NCBI RefSeq assembly: GCF_964642095.1
Contig: NZ_OZ209244.1
Span: 2,232,001-2,296,000 of the forward strand
DNA length: 64,000 nucleotides
Direction: 5' to 3'
Source of the DNA: Fretibacterium fastidiosum
GTDB lineage: Bacteria > Synergistota > Synergistia > Synergistales > Aminobacteriaceae
Shown here: one piece after another, positions 37,606-46,964 of the stretch
Layout: every line of letters begins with the position of its first letter
How positions within the stretch are numbered: the first letter of the stretch is position 1
Notes under the pieces: generated by a model
The model's database searches: none
Told to the model about the DNA's origin: nothing
Seen by the model: only the letters and a program-made list of their open reading frames with translations
Position numbers and translations under genes: made by a program

Positions 37606-38457
37606 CTAAGACCGGTCACCGTGGTCCTCGTGCAGCTGCCGGGTGCTGGGGTCCCAGAGCAGCTGCTGGAAGCTCTGCAGCCTGTCCCTCCAGCTGCGGA
37701 ACGTCGGTTCGCCCACGAAGTAGTGCATCAGGAGCTTCTCCACCTGTGCGTCCTTGAGGTTCTTTGAGAGGCGGCCCTTGAAGGCAAGGGATATCTCTCC
37801 CCTCTCCTCGGAGACCACGAGGACGATGGCGTCGGATATCTCCGACAGCCCCAGCGCCGCCCTGTGGCGCGTCCCGTACCAGCGGGATATCTCCGGGGCG
37901 TCGATCAGCGGCAGGTAGCACCCTCCGGCGATGAGGGAATAGCGGTTCATGATCAGGGCGCCGTCGTGCAGCGGGTTGTCCTTCCAGAAGATGGAGATGA
38001 TGAGCTCCTGGGTTATGTTGGCGTCGAGATGCACCGCCGTATTGTAGTACTCGCCAAGCCCCGTCTCCTCCTGCAGCACCAGAAGCGCCCCGATGCGGTG
38101 CAGCTTCATGTAGCCGAGGGCCCCCATGATGTGGCGGACGCGCTGCTCCGCCACGTCCCTCGGAAGCTGGCGCTGCCAAAGGTTGCCGCGCCCGATCTCC
38201 TCCAGCATCTTGCGCAGCTCCGGCTGGAAGACGATGGGGATGGCGAAGCTCAGCGCCCAGAGCGATTGGCCGATCAGCCACGAGACGAGACGAAACCGGA
38301 GCATCGACGCCAGAGCCGAAAAGAGGACGAGGATCAGCACGCCCTTCAAAAGCTGCACCGCCCTCGTCCCCACGATCAGCACCAACAGCCGATAGATGAT
38401 CAGGGAGACGATAAAAATGTCGAGAAACGTCCTGGCATCGGACCATATTGAACTCAT
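37606..38457 (-). CDS. cdaA: Diadenylate cyclase (c-di-AMP synthase)
   Basis: 283 residues with three N-terminal membrane helices (to about residue 80), then the DAC domain with its two signatures, NPLHDGALIM and GTRHRAALGLSE. It joins two ATP into c-di-AMP, which controls potassium and osmolyte balance and wall stress. Genes cdaR and glmM follow, as in Firmicutes. Confidence 0.97.
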   Translation of the reverse strand: MSSIWSDARTFLDIFIVSLIIYRLLVLIVGTRAVQLLKGVLILVLFSALASMLRFRLVSWLIGQSLWALSFAIPIVFQPELRKMLEEIGRGNLWQRQLPRDVAEQRVRHIMGALGYMKLHRIGALLVLQEETGLGEYYNTAVHLDANITQELIISIFWKDNPLHDGALIMNRYSLIAGGCYLPLIDAPEISRWYGTRHRAALGLSEISDAIVLVVSEERGEISLAFKGRLSKNLKDAQVEKLLMHYFVGEPTFRSWRDRLQSFQQLLWDPSTRQLHEDHGDRS

Positions 38458-38501
38458 CTTCTCAGCTCAATTCTCTCTCAATGCTCTTTCAACCCTGATT
38501 C

Positions 38502-40253
38502 TTAGATGACGAGCCGGACCTTGCCGCGATAGATCAGCCCCTTCGTCCCGTCCACCGTGACGACGTCCCCGTCGGCAAGCGTGGCGAAGGCGTCCATCAC
38601 CCGGATGACGCAGGGCAGGTTGTAATCGACGGCGAGGAAGTTGCCGTCCGCGACGAGCATACCGCTCTCGGAGATCAGAGCCCCCACCTTCTCCAGGACG
38701 GGGCGATAGTCCTCGGTGATCTGCCGAACGACAAGGACGCAGCCCGGTGTGGCCTTCTCAAGGGCCTCCTGCGGCGTCGTGGCGATGCATACGGGGCCCG
38801 ACGTGTTCTTGTTCAGCAGAGGGATGCCTGAGAGCAGGACCGTCCCCGTCGTCAGGACCTCCACCATGTTCGTGAAGCCGGGCTGCCCCAGGGGGACGCC
38901 GGCCGTGATGACCACCAGCTCCCCCTCCGTCAGAAGGCCGTCCTGAAGGCACTTGTTGATGGCCTCGCGGGCGGCCACGTTGACGTCGTTCTGCTCCACC
39001 AGGCGCACCGGCTGTATCCCCCACCACAGGGCCAGTTCGCGCCATGTCTGCTGCAGCGGCGTCAGCCCCAGGATGGGGCACATCGGTCGGTGTTTGCTGA
39101 TCATCTTGGCCGTCGAGCCGCTCTTCGTCAGGGAGAGGATGGCGGAGGCCTGCACCCGTTTGGAGATCAGGACCGCGGCATCGCTGACGGCATCCGGCAC
39201 TCCCATCACGGACGCCTCGTCATGGAAGGGCACCCCCCACATTCCCAGCTCCCGCTCGGTCCGATCGACGATATGGCGCATCGTGGCAACGGCCTGCACC
39301 GGGTAGCTGCCGGAGGCCGTCTCGCCGGAGAGCATCACGGCATCCGTCCCGTCCAGGACGGCGTTGGCCACGTCGCTGGCCTCGGCCCGCGTCGGGCGCG
39401 GGTTCCGGATCATGGAGTCCAGCATCTGCGTGGCGACGATCACCACCTTGCCCTTTGAACGGCACAGGGCGATGAGCCGCTTCTGGACGAGCGGCACGTC
39501 CTCCGTGGGAATCTCCACGCCCAGGTCGCCGCGGGCCACCATCACGCCGTCCACGACGTCGATGATCTCCTCGATGTTCTGCACGGCCTGATACGTCTCG
39601 ATCTTGGCCAACAGCTTCATGGCCCCGCCGCAGCTCTTCACCAGCTTCCGCACGTCGAGGACGTCCTGGCGGGTCTTGACGAAGGAGACCGCCAGGTACT
39701 CCATCCCGTGCTGGATGCCCCAGGCGATGTCCTCACGGTCCTTCTCCGACAGGGCAGGCAGGGAGATGTCCGCCCCTGGGATGTTGACGCCCTTCGTGTC
39801 CTTCAGGATCCCTCCGACGATCACCTTGCAGACGACGTCGTCACCGTCCACCCTCTCCACCTCAAGGCGCAGGGAACCGTCGTCGATGAAGACGCTCTGT
39901 CCCGGCGTCACCTCGTCGGCAAGCAGCGGGTACTTCACGTGAATGCGCTTGGGCGTGCCAACGCACTCCTCCTTGCCCGTCAGGACGATCTGGCTGCCCT
40001 GCTCCAGGGGGATCGCGCCGTCCTGCATCCTGCCCGTCCGAATCTCCGGCCCCTTCGTGTCCAACAGGGCCGCGATGGGCTTTTTGACGTCGCGCTCCAC
40101 CTGCCGGACCAGCTTCAGCTTTTTCTCGTGTCCCTCGTAATCGCCATGGCTGAAGTTCAGGCGGGCCACGTTCATCCCCGCATCGGCCATAGCCTTTAGC
40201 GTGTCGTAGTTCTCGCTGGCAGGACCTATCGTACAGACGATTTTCACAAACAT
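38502..40253 (-). CDS. pyk: Pyruvate kinase with extra C-terminal domain
   Basis: 583 residues. TIGPASENYDTLKAMADAGM and NVARLNFSHGDYEGH start the barrel, LLDTKGPEIRTG and MVARGDLGVEIPTEDVPLVQ carry the active site, with a B domain at about 70-165. From about 480 there is the phosphohistidine-like domain also found in Bacillus Pyk; it lacks the catalytic TSH-type histidine (ITEDYRPVLEKV, LAVDYNLPCVIR are visible instead). It makes ATP and pyruvate from PEP. Confidence 0.96.
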   Translation of the reverse strand: MFVKIVCTIGPASENYDTLKAMADAGMNVARLNFSHGDYEGHEKKLKLVRQVERDVKKPIAALLDTKGPEIRTGRMQDGAIPLEQGSQIVLTGKEECVGTPKRIHVKYPLLADEVTPGQSVFIDDGSLRLEVERVDGDDVVCKVIVGGILKDTKGVNIPGADISLPALSEKDREDIAWGIQHGMEYLAVSFVKTRQDVLDVRKLVKSCGGAMKLLAKIETYQAVQNIEEIIDVVDGVMVARGDLGVEIPTEDVPLVQKRLIALCRSKGKVVIVATQMLDSMIRNPRPTRAEASDVANAVLDGTDAVMLSGETASGSYPVQAVATMRHIVDRTERELGMWGVPFHDEASVMGVPDAVSDAAVLISKRVQASAILSLTKSGSTAKMISKHRPMCPILGLTPLQQTWRELALWWGIQPVRLVEQNDVNVAAREAINKCLQDGLLTEGELVVITAGVPLGQPGFTNMVEVLTTGTVLLSGIPLLNKNTSGPVCIATTPQEALEKATPGCVLVVRQITEDYRPVLEKVGALISESGMLVADGNFLAVDYNLPCVIRVMDAFATLADGDVVTVDGTKGLIYRGKVRLVI

Positions 40254-40312
40254 GTTCCATTCACCTCAAAAGATGCTCAGATGCTCGAAAGAACTGGACG
40301 TCCCGCGCAAGC

Positions 40313-43300
40313 TCAATCTGCGCTCAAACACACCTCGAGCGCCTCGGCCGGGACAGCCTCGAGGAGGCGCTCGTGCAGGCGTTCCGGCGACCGCGCGTCA
40401 ACCCGAAAATCGTTCAGATACAGGACGCAGGCGTCGTGATCGTCCCGCAGCTCCAGGAGGATGGGCGAGGCCCCCCGGCATCCCCGCAGGGCGCGGGCAA
40501 AGTTTTTCACGTCGAACTGAGGGACCAGGTTCACCCGCAGCCTGATGCGCACGATCTGGGGGTCCTGTTCCGAGAAGTCGGACAGCGGCGTCAGCTTATC
40601 CAGGAGCAGCTGTTCGCGGTCGTCCATCTTCCCCTCGGCGACGCAGGGGACCCCCACCCTGGCGCTCTCCTTTACCTTCGCCCACGTCCTGGGGAAGGCC
40701 ACCATGGAGACGCTGCTCTCGGAGTCCTCCAGAAGCAGCACGCCCATGAGGTCCCCCTTCTTCGTCGTCTTCTCCGAGACCGAGAGAATGAGCCCGCCCA
40801 CCTTCGGCGCCGTCTTCCCCCTCCACAGAGGAAGGTCCGCGATCGAGCAGTTGGCGTACTTGCGGACCTGCGCCTCGCAGCTGTCGAAGGGGTGTCCTGA
40901 GATGTAGAGCCCCGTAACCTCTTTTTCGTAATCCAGCTTATCATAGATTCCATACTCCTCAACGTCGGGGAGGTCCGGCTCAGGATCACTTCCCGAGTCG
41001 TCCCCGATGGCGTCGAAGAGCGAGAGCTGGTCCCCGCCCGCGGCCATCTTCTGCGCGGCCAGGATGAAATCCGGCAGCGCCGCCACAAGGCGGGCCCGGT
41101 TTGGGGTGATCTCGTCAAAGGCCCCCGCCTTGATGAGGTTCTCGATCATCGCCCGGTTCATGTCGTGCAGGTCCACGCGGCGAAGGAAATCCCACAGGGA
41201 CTTGAAGGGCCCCTCCTCCCGCGCCTTGACGATGGCCTCCACCGCGTTATGCCCGACCCTCAGGACGGCCCCAAGCCCGAAGCGAATCACGTCGCCCACG
41301 GCGGTGAAGCTTTCCATAGAGGAGTTGACGTCCGGCGGCAGGACCGAGATGCCGCTTTGACGCACCTCGCGCACGTAGTGCCCCAGGACGTCCTTCTTGG
41401 ACTTCATCTGGCTCGACAGGTAGGACGCCATGAACTCCGCCTTGTAGTTCGCCTTCAGGTACGCCGTCTGGTAGGACACGAGGGCGTAGGCCGCGCTGTG
41501 GGACTTGTTGAAGCCGTATCCGGCGAACTTCTCGATCAGGTCGAAGATGCCCGAAGCCGTCTTCTCGTCGATGCCCTTTTGGCGGGCGCCATCGAGGAAC
41601 TTGGCCCTCTGCTCCTGCATGACCTCGACCTTCTTCTTCCCCATGGCGCGGCGCAGCAGGTCCGCCTCGCCAAGGGTATACCCGGCCAGCACGGAGGCGG
41701 ACTGCATCACCTGCTCCTGGTAGAGGATGACGCCGTAGGTGTCCTTCAGCACATCCTCCAGCAGGGGGTGCGGGTACTCCAGCTTCGCCTGGCCGTGCTT
41801 GCACTTGATGTACTGGTCCACCATGCCGCTGTCGAGGGGCCCGGGGCGGTACATGGCCAGCGCCGCCACCAGGTCGTCGAAGCAGTCGATCCGAAGCTTG
41901 CGAAGCATTCCCCGGATGCCGTCCGATTCCAACTGGAAGACCCCCATGGTGTCCGCCTCCTGAAGGAGCTTGTAGGTGGCCGGGTCGTCCATCGGGAGGC
42001 TCAGCAGGTCGGGCGGGTTTTTGCCGTTGAGCCTGATGTTCTCCACCGCTTCCTCAAGGATGGAGAGCGTCTGAAGTCCGAGGAAGTCCATCTTCACCAG
42101 GCCGAGCTTCTCGACGGGCTCCATCGTGAACTGGGTCACCGTCTGGGTGACGTCCAGCTCCCCGTCCGGAGCCGACGGGGCCGTGGATTTGATGCGGCGA
42201 ATGGGCACCAGGTCCGTGATGGGAACGGGCGTGATGACGACGCCCGCCGCGTGCTGGGAGGCGTGACGCGCCAACCCCTCAATGTGCTCCGCCGTCCTCA
42301 GCACGTTTTTGATCCGCGGGTCCTCCTCCGCAAGCTCCGTCAGCTCCGGCGTTCGCTCAAGGGCTTCGCGGATGCTCCTGGCGTCGGCAGGGATCAGCTT
42401 TGCGACCCTGTCCATCAAAGCGTACTCCATCCCCACGGCACGCCCCACATCCTTCACCGCCTGGCGGCTCTTCATGCGGCCGAAGGTGATGATCTGGGAC
42501 ACCCGGTCGCTCCCATAGCGCTCCACGATGTGCTTCAGGAGCTGCTCGCGCCCGCGGTCCGATACGTCGGTGTCGATGTCGGGCATGCTGATGCGCTCCG
42601 GGTTCAGAAAGCGCTCAAACAGCAGGTTGTACTTCAAGGGGTCCAGCTCCGTGATGCGCAGGCTCCAGGCCACGAGGGACCCCGCCGCTGAGCCGCGTCC
42701 TGGCCCAATGGGAATCCCCCGCTCCTTCGCCGCCTGAATGATCCCGGCCACGATCAGGAAGTAGGCGGAAAAGCCCATCCGGGTGATGACGTTCAGTTCG
42801 TACTCCAGGCGTTCCGCATACTCTGCGGGCGGCGTGTCCGCGTTCAGGCGCATTCTGAGCCCCGCCCTCGCCTCATCCTCGAGGTGGGAGTCCAGCGTCA
42901 TCCCCTCCTGGAGTTCGAGGCTCGGCAGCATGTAGTGCCCTGTCTTGAGCTTCATCTCCACGCCGCACCGCTCGGCGATCGCCACCGTGTTGTCCAGCGC
43001 CTCGGGCACCTCGGCGCCGAAGATGGCGTCCATCTCCTCTGGAGAGCGCAGGTAAAAATCGTTGACGCTGAAGCCGAAGGCGTCGTCCGTATCGTCCGCA
43101 TGGGTATTGATGCGGAGCAGGATCTTGTGCCATTCGTAGTCCTCCGCGTTGAGGTAATGGGCGTCGCTCGTGGCGATCAGGGGAATGCCCGTGTCTTTAG
43201 CGATGCGAATCAAAGCCTTGTTCACCACGGCCTGTTCGGGAAGGGTGTTGGACATGATCTCAAGGAAGTAGTTTCCCTTCCCCATGATGTCCTGGTAGAG

Positions 43301-43777
43301 CAGCGCCCGTTTGGCGGCCTCATCCTCCCGGCCCTGCAGGACCAGCTGGGGCACCTCCCCCGCCAGACAGGCGGAGGAGGCGATGATCCCCCTGGCGCAG
43401 CTGGCCAGAAGGTCGTGATCGATGCGCGGCTTGTAGTAGAAGCCGTCCGTGTTGGCGATGGAGACGAGCTTGACGAGGTTGCGATACCCTTCTTCGTTCT
43501 CGGCGAGGAGGATGAGGTGGTTGTTCTTCCCCTTCTTTTCCCTTGAGCGATGGCCGTCGGGGTCCACGTAGATCTCGCACCCCAGGATCGGCTTCACTCC
43601 GGCGGCGCGGCAGTTCTCATAAAACTCGACGGCGCCGTACATGACGCCGTGGTCCGTCATGGCGACCGCCGGCACGCTCCAGTCCGCCACCTTCGCGGCA
43701 AGCTGCTTCGTCCTGATGGCTCCGTCCAGCAGGCTGTATTCCGTGTGGACGTGCAGGTGTACAAAAGGCCGGGTCAT
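40313..43777 (-). CDS. dnaE: DNA polymerase III alpha subunit
   Basis: 1154 residues. The PHP domain opens the chain (FVHLHVHTEYSLLDGAIRTK), the polymerase palm acidic motif is MPDIDTDVSDRGREQLLKHI, and the OB fold and C-terminal tau-binding part follow. GPGRGSAAGSLVAW is also typical. It is the replicative polymerase. It starts three bases after the dnaX stop. Confidence 0.98.
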   Translation of the reverse strand: MTRPFVHLHVHTEYSLLDGAIRTKQLAAKVADWSVPAVAMTDHGVMYGAVEFYENCRAAGVKPILGCEIYVDPDGHRSREKKGKNNHLILLAENEEGYRNLVKLVSIANTDGFYYKPRIDHDLLASCARGIIASSACLAGEVPQLVLQGREDEAAKRALLYQDIMGKGNYFLEIMSNTLPEQAVVNKALIRIAKDTGIPLIATSDAHYLNAEDYEWHKILLRINTHADDTDDAFGFSVNDFYLRSPEEMDAIFGAEVPEALDNTVAIAERCGVEMKLKTGHYMLPSLELQEGMTLDSHLEDEARAGLRMRLNADTPPAEYAERLEYELNVITRMGFSAYFLIVAGIIQAAKERGIPIGPGRGSAAGSLVAWSLRITELDPLKYNLLFERFLNPERISMPDIDTDVSDRGREQLLKHIVERYGSDRVSQIITFGRMKSRQAVKDVGRAVGMEYALMDRVAKLIPADARSIREALERTPELTELAEEDPRIKNVLRTAEHIEGLARHASQHAAGVVITPVPITDLVPIRRIKSTAPSAPDGELDVTQTVTQFTMEPVEKLGLVKMDFLGLQTLSILEEAVENIRLNGKNPPDLLSLPMDDPATYKLLQEADTMGVFQLESDGIRGMLRKLRIDCFDDLVAALAMYRPGPLDSGMVDQYIKCKHGQAKLEYPHPLLEDVLKDTYGVILYQEQVMQSASVLAGYTLGEADLLRRAMGKKKVEVMQEQRAKFLDGARQKGIDEKTASGIFDLIEKFAGYGFNKSHSAAYALVSYQTAYLKANYKAEFMASYLSSQMKSKKDVLGHYVREVRQSGISVLPPDVNSSMESFTAVGDVIRFGLGAVLRVGHNAVEAIVKAREEGPFKSLWDFLRRVDLHDMNRAMIENLIKAGAFDEITPNRARLVAALPDFILAAQKMAAGGDQLSLFDAIGDDSGSDPEPDLPDVEEYGIYDKLDYEKEVTGLYISGHPFDSCEAQVRKYANCSIADLPLWRGKTAPKVGGLILSVSEKTTKKGDLMGVLLLEDSESSVSMVAFPRTWAKVKESARVGVPCVAEGKMDDREQLLLDKLTPLSDFSEQDPQIVRIRLRVNLVPQFDVKNFARALRGCRGASPILLELRDDHDACVLYLNDFRVDARSPERLHERLLEAVPAEALEVCLSAD

Positions 43778-43780
43778 TGA

Positions 43781-45592
43781 TCATTCATCGTCCTCTCCAG
43801 CTTCTTCCATCCTCTCCCTGGCCGCCTCATCCGCCTCGCGGCGTACCAGCACGACCTCGCCCTTCATCAGCACCGACAAATCGTGGACCAGTCCGTCAAA
43901 GGGCAGGTCGGATGAAAGCCTTTCATCCTTGAGCGACGCGTTTTCAACCGGGTGTACCGGTCGCCTCGCCTCTTCCTCCGGGGAGGTGGGGTGCTGTGTT
44001 TCCTCCTTTTCTTGAGGCTGCGGCACCGCCCCTTTCCGTCCTGCGCCGGCAGCCTCCTCAACGCGCGGCCCGCCGCCGGCACAGGCGAACACCTCGTCCC
44101 GGTAGCGGAGGAACACGCCGTCGGCTGCCCCCTCCAGCAGCTCCAGGAGGCCGGAGCGCCAGCGTTCGAGGCACAGCGTCTCGTAGGGATAGCGATCCCT
44201 CATGTCCAGGAGCACGGAGCTCCCGCTCTGCTTCATATCGGCGTCCAAAAGGGCACAATAGAGGACGAAGTCCGCCTGACGGGCAGCGGCCATCAGCTTG
44301 ACGAAGGCCTCCTTCGAGGCGGGCTTCCAGTCCGCATTCAAAGGCCCCTCAGCTCGATCCGTTCCCCTTTCGTCAGGGGGCTGTGGGATCGGGACTCGTT
44401 CTTCCTCCCCTTTCGCCGGCTCCTCCACAGGCTCCGCTGCGGGGCCGGCGGATAGAGGCTGCGGGCTGGGGCTCGCCGTTCCCTGGGGCCGCCTCGTCGC
44501 GGCCCCGTCCGGTTCGAGGATACGGGAAAGCTCCAGCATCAGAAGTCCGGTCAGGATATCGATCCTGACGCCGAGGCGGACCTGCACAAGTAGGTTGGCG
44601 ACGGCCTCCAGCAGGGTGCGCAGCTCCTCCGCGGACCACCGCGGCGCCTCCTCCGCAAGAAATTTCTTCTCCTGCTCGGAGACGTCAAGTTCTCTCGTCA
44701 CGTTTGGCCAGCGCACGGCAAGCCACAGGTTCTTCACGAGGGAGAACAGCTCCTCAAAGACGTGCTGCGGCGATCCCCCTTCCATCATCTTGGTGAACTC
44801 CACATAGGAGGAACTGCCCTCGCCCTTCAGGGCAGAGAGCCAACGTTCAACGGCAGGGCGGCTACCCGCACCCAGGGCGGACTCGACGTCCTCCAGGGTG
44901 ACCTCGCCTGCGGCGCGGTTGATGATCTGTTCCAGCATGGAAAGGGCGTCGCGCAGAGCGCCGTCCGCCTGTCGGGCGACCTCCCAGAGCGCCTCCGGCT
45001 GAGCGGCAGTCCTTTCCCATTCGCAGACGTGCGTGAGGTGCTCAAAGATCTTCCGGGCCCCGATGCTGTGAAACGGGATGTGCTGGCAGCGGGAACGGAT
45101 GGTGACGGGCACCTTGTAGGGTTCCGTTGTGGCCAGGATGAAGACCACGTAGGAGGGGGGCTCCTCCAACGTCTTCAGGAGCGCGTTAAAGGCTGCGGCG
45201 GAGAGCATGTGGACTTCGTCAATGATGTAGACCTTGTACTTTGAAGCGAAGGGCACCAGTGGCACCTGACTCTTCAGTTGACGCACCTCGTCTACGCTGT
45301 TGTTGGAAGCTTCGTCGATCTCCACAACGTCAGGGCTGCTGCCCGCCGTGATCGCCATGCAGTTGACGCAGGAACCGCAGGGTTCGACGCCAAGGGGAGC
45401 ACGGCAGTTCAAGGCTTTCGCCAAAATCCGCGCTATGGAGGTCTTTCCACAGCCCCTCGGTCCGGAAAACAGGTAGGCGTGACCGATGCGCGAGTTTTCG
45501 AGAGCGTGCATCAGGACATCCCGTGCCGCCTCCTGGGCCACGACGTCGGCAAACCTCTGGGGACGATACTGCCGATATAAGGAATTGCTCAC
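43781..45592 (-). CDS. dnaX: DNA polymerase III gamma/tau subunit
   Basis: 603 residues from a GTG at 45592 (SNSLYRQYRPQRFADVVAQE) behind GAGGGGG. The frame stays open 600 bases further upstream, but that part covers a promoter and has no family likeness. Walker A is GPRGCGKTSIARILAKALNC, the four-cysteine zinc module lies around CGSCVNC, and the Walker B motif is IIDEVHMLS. The C-terminal tau region is proline- and glutamate-rich. I see no strong A-run for a programmed gamma-making frameshift. Confidence 0.95.
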   Translation of the reverse strand: MSNSLYRQYRPQRFADVVAQEAARDVLMHALENSRIGHAYLFSGPRGCGKTSIARILAKALNCRAPLGVEPCGSCVNCMAITAGSSPDVVEIDEASNNSVDEVRQLKSQVPLVPFASKYKVYIIDEVHMLSAAAFNALLKTLEEPPSYVVFILATTEPYKVPVTIRSRCQHIPFHSIGARKIFEHLTHVCEWERTAAQPEALWEVARQADGALRDALSMLEQIINRAAGEVTLEDVESALGAGSRPAVERWLSALKGEGSSSYVEFTKMMEGGSPQHVFEELFSLVKNLWLAVRWPNVTRELDVSEQEKKFLAEEAPRWSAEELRTLLEAVANLLVQVRLGVRIDILTGLLMLELSRILEPDGAATRRPQGTASPSPQPLSAGPAAEPVEEPAKGEEERVPIPQPPDERGTDRAEGPLNADWKPASKEAFVKLMAAARQADFVLYCALLDADMKQSGSSVLLDMRDRYPYETLCLERWRSGLLELLEGAADGVFLRYRDEVFACAGGGPRVEEAAGAGRKGAVPQPQEKEETQHPTSPEEEARRPVHPVENASLKDERLSSDLPFDGLVHDLSVLMKGEVVLVRREADEAARERMEEAGEDDE

Positions 45593-45658
45593 GTTATCGC
45601 CCCCTCGATCCCCTTCAGGAGATAGTCCTTCGATCGTTTTTGACCCTTCAGCCTTTTT

Positions 45659-45667
45659 ATTGTACCA
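45659..45667 (-). promoter_or_regulatory. Extended -10 promoter of dnaX
   Basis: Minus strand TGGTACAAT, 67 bases before the dnaX GTG. Confidence 0.5.
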
Positions 45668-45891
45668 TTCCAACCGGTTTCTTGAGCATGAATCTCTGGT
45701 GACCCGGGGAAGAGCGGATTCACTGACAAAGCCTCCGTAAAGGCTCTGGACTCCGACAGGCGCTAACGGCTCGCTGCGAGAGAGCGGCGGCGGCAGCCCC
45801 CCCATTGCAGCTTCCCTTGGTGGGATGGAAAGCCCCCCATGCGGCGACGGGCTCCGATTCAGCTTGGCGTTTCCCGGAGCCGGACGCAGGT
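45668..45891. other. GC-rich structured intergenic region between dnaX and rubredoxin
   Basis: No credible gene. It holds GGCTCCG...CGGAGCC (45851-45857 with 45876-45882), AGCCT...AAGGCT near 45731-45745, and repeated CCCCCC/GGGGGG tracts around 45800-45840 able to pair. I looked for SRP RNA, which often adjoins dnaX, but the GGAA-tetraloop core is absent. Confidence 0.4.
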
Positions 45892-45921
45892 TTGCAACAT
45901 TCGACGCGGTTAAGCTATAAT
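45892..45921 (+). promoter_or_regulatory. Rubredoxin promoter
   Basis: TTGCAA (45892-45897), 18-bp spacer, TATAAT (45916-45921), 65 bases before the rubredoxin start. Confidence 0.65.
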
Positions 45922-45985
45922 AAGGCCGAATGGTCTTGAAACTTTGTTTGAAGGCCGCAACAAGCAACAGCAGGGGGGAATCTTT

Positions 45986-46144
45986 ATGAAGAAGTACGTG
46001 TGCAAGGTCTGCGGGTATGTCTATGACCCGGAGGCTGGCGATCCGGATAACGGCGTCGCACCAGGCACTGCCTTTGAGGACCTTCCGGAGGGTTGGGTGT
46101 GCCCGCTCTGCGCCGTGGGCAAGGACGAGTTTGAACCGGCCTGA
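45986..46144 (+). CDS. Rubredoxin
   Basis: 52 residues, full length. The iron ligands are the two knuckles CKVCGY and CPLCAVGK, separated by [16 protein letters not shown] and a conserved [11 protein letters not shown]. It carries single electrons, most likely to the flavodiiron protein at 31682 or to rubrerythrin-type enzymes. AGGGGGG precedes the ATG at 45986. Confidence 0.97.
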   Translation: MKKYVCKVCGYVYDPEAGDPDNGVAPGTAFEDLPEGWVCPLCAVGKDEFEPA

Positions 46145-46167
46145 GACGACCGGCAGAGTGCATCGGC

Positions 46168-46201
46168 AAGAACGATTGACCCAGGTCAATCGTTCTTTTT
46201 T
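46168..46201 (+). terminator. Rubredoxin terminator
   Basis: AAGAACGATTGAC pairs perfectly with GTCAATCGTTCTT around CCAG, followed by TTTTTT. Confidence 0.95.
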
Positions 46202-46354
46202 GATCCTTCTTTGCTCCTTCAGCGATGGCCCCGGCGCGTCACCTGCCCCTCAGGGCCGTCTTCGCCGTCAGACAACCGCAGGAGCCACCCATGTCCCCGT
46301 CGTTGCGAAAGTGTTTTGCAGTTTTGTGCCTCTGTACCGAAAGGAGATACGCGC

Positions 46355-46795
46355 TTGGAAATCAGGAAAATGCTCGTTGCTGACTATGACGAAGTGTATG
46401 CCCTGTGGACGTCCTGCTCAGGGATGGGGTTGAACGACCTGGACGACTCAAGGGAGGGGATCGCGAAATTTTTGACCAGAAATCCCGACACCTGCTTTGT
46501 GGCGATCGAGCAGGAGAGCGTCGTGGGCGTGATCCTGTCCGGACACGACGGACGCAGAGGGTACATCTACCACACGTCCATCCACCCGGATTACAGAAAA
46601 CGAGGCATCGCGACAAAGCTGGTGAACGCGGCAATGGAAGCACTGAAGGGCTGCAGCATCAACAAGGTTGCGCTGGTCGTGTTCGCCAGGAACCAGGGGG
46701 GAAATTCGTTCTGGGAAAGGAGCGGCTTCACGATCAGGGACGACCTGATTTACAGGAACAAAACGATCCGGGAGATGCGCCGAATCGACACGTAA
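46355..46795 (+). CDS. GNAT-family N-acetyltransferase
   Basis: 146 residues from a TTG at 46355, placed 8 bases behind AAGGAG. The acetyl-CoA loop is visible as SIHPDYRKRGIATKLVNAAM, followed by VVFARNQGGNSFWERSGFTI. The length and pattern fit small GNAT enzymes of unknown substrate (protein or small amine). It has its own spacing from rubredoxin beyond that gene's terminator. Confidence 0.88.
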   Translation: MEIRKMLVADYDEVYALWTSCSGMGLNDLDDSREGIAKFLTRNPDTCFVAIEQESVVGVILSGHDGRRGYIYHTSIHPDYRKRGIATKLVNAAMEALKGCSINKVALVVFARNQGGNSFWERSGFTIRDDLIYRNKTIREMRRIDT

Positions 46796-46860
46796 ACGAC
46801 CGCGCGTAGAGCGGGGTCATTTTGCCAGAGGGTTTCCGTGGAGGTCGTCGTGCTGGATTA

Positions 46861-46893
46861 CCCCAGCCCCTACGGGTGCCCCTCTTGCAGGGG
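46861..46893. repeat. Palindromic intergenic repeat unit, copy 2
   Basis: CCCCAGCCCCTACGGG, then TGCCCCTCTTGCAGGGG. It aligns with the reverse complement of the unit at 33867-33906 with a few changes and shorter G/C tracts. Confidence 0.45.
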
Positions 46894-46908
46894 TCAATTT
46901 GTGGGCAT

Positions 46909-46951
46909 AAAAAAGGGCGGAGGAAGCTGACGTATGTCAGCTTCCTCCGCC
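46909..46951 (-). terminator. rRNA operon terminator
   Basis: A perfect 16-bp stem GGCGGAGGAAGCTGAC/GTCAGCTTCCTCCGCC with a 4-base loop follows the 5S gene. On the minus strand it runs into TTTTTT (46914-46909). Confidence 0.95.
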
Positions 46952-46964
46952 TTTAAATCAGTTT

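Noticed and set aside
43781..45592. Programmed gamma/tau frameshift in dnaX
   Set aside because: No A-rich heptamer of the E. coli type was found in the expected region.
45668..45900. SRP RNA (ffs) next to dnaX
   Set aside because: The neighbourhood is right, but neither strand has the conserved GGAAGG...AGCAGCC symmetric-loop core.
45593..46189. Upstream extension of dnaX
   Set aside because: The frame is open but covers the rubredoxin gene on the other strand and the dnaX promoter; family similarity begins at the GTG at 45592.
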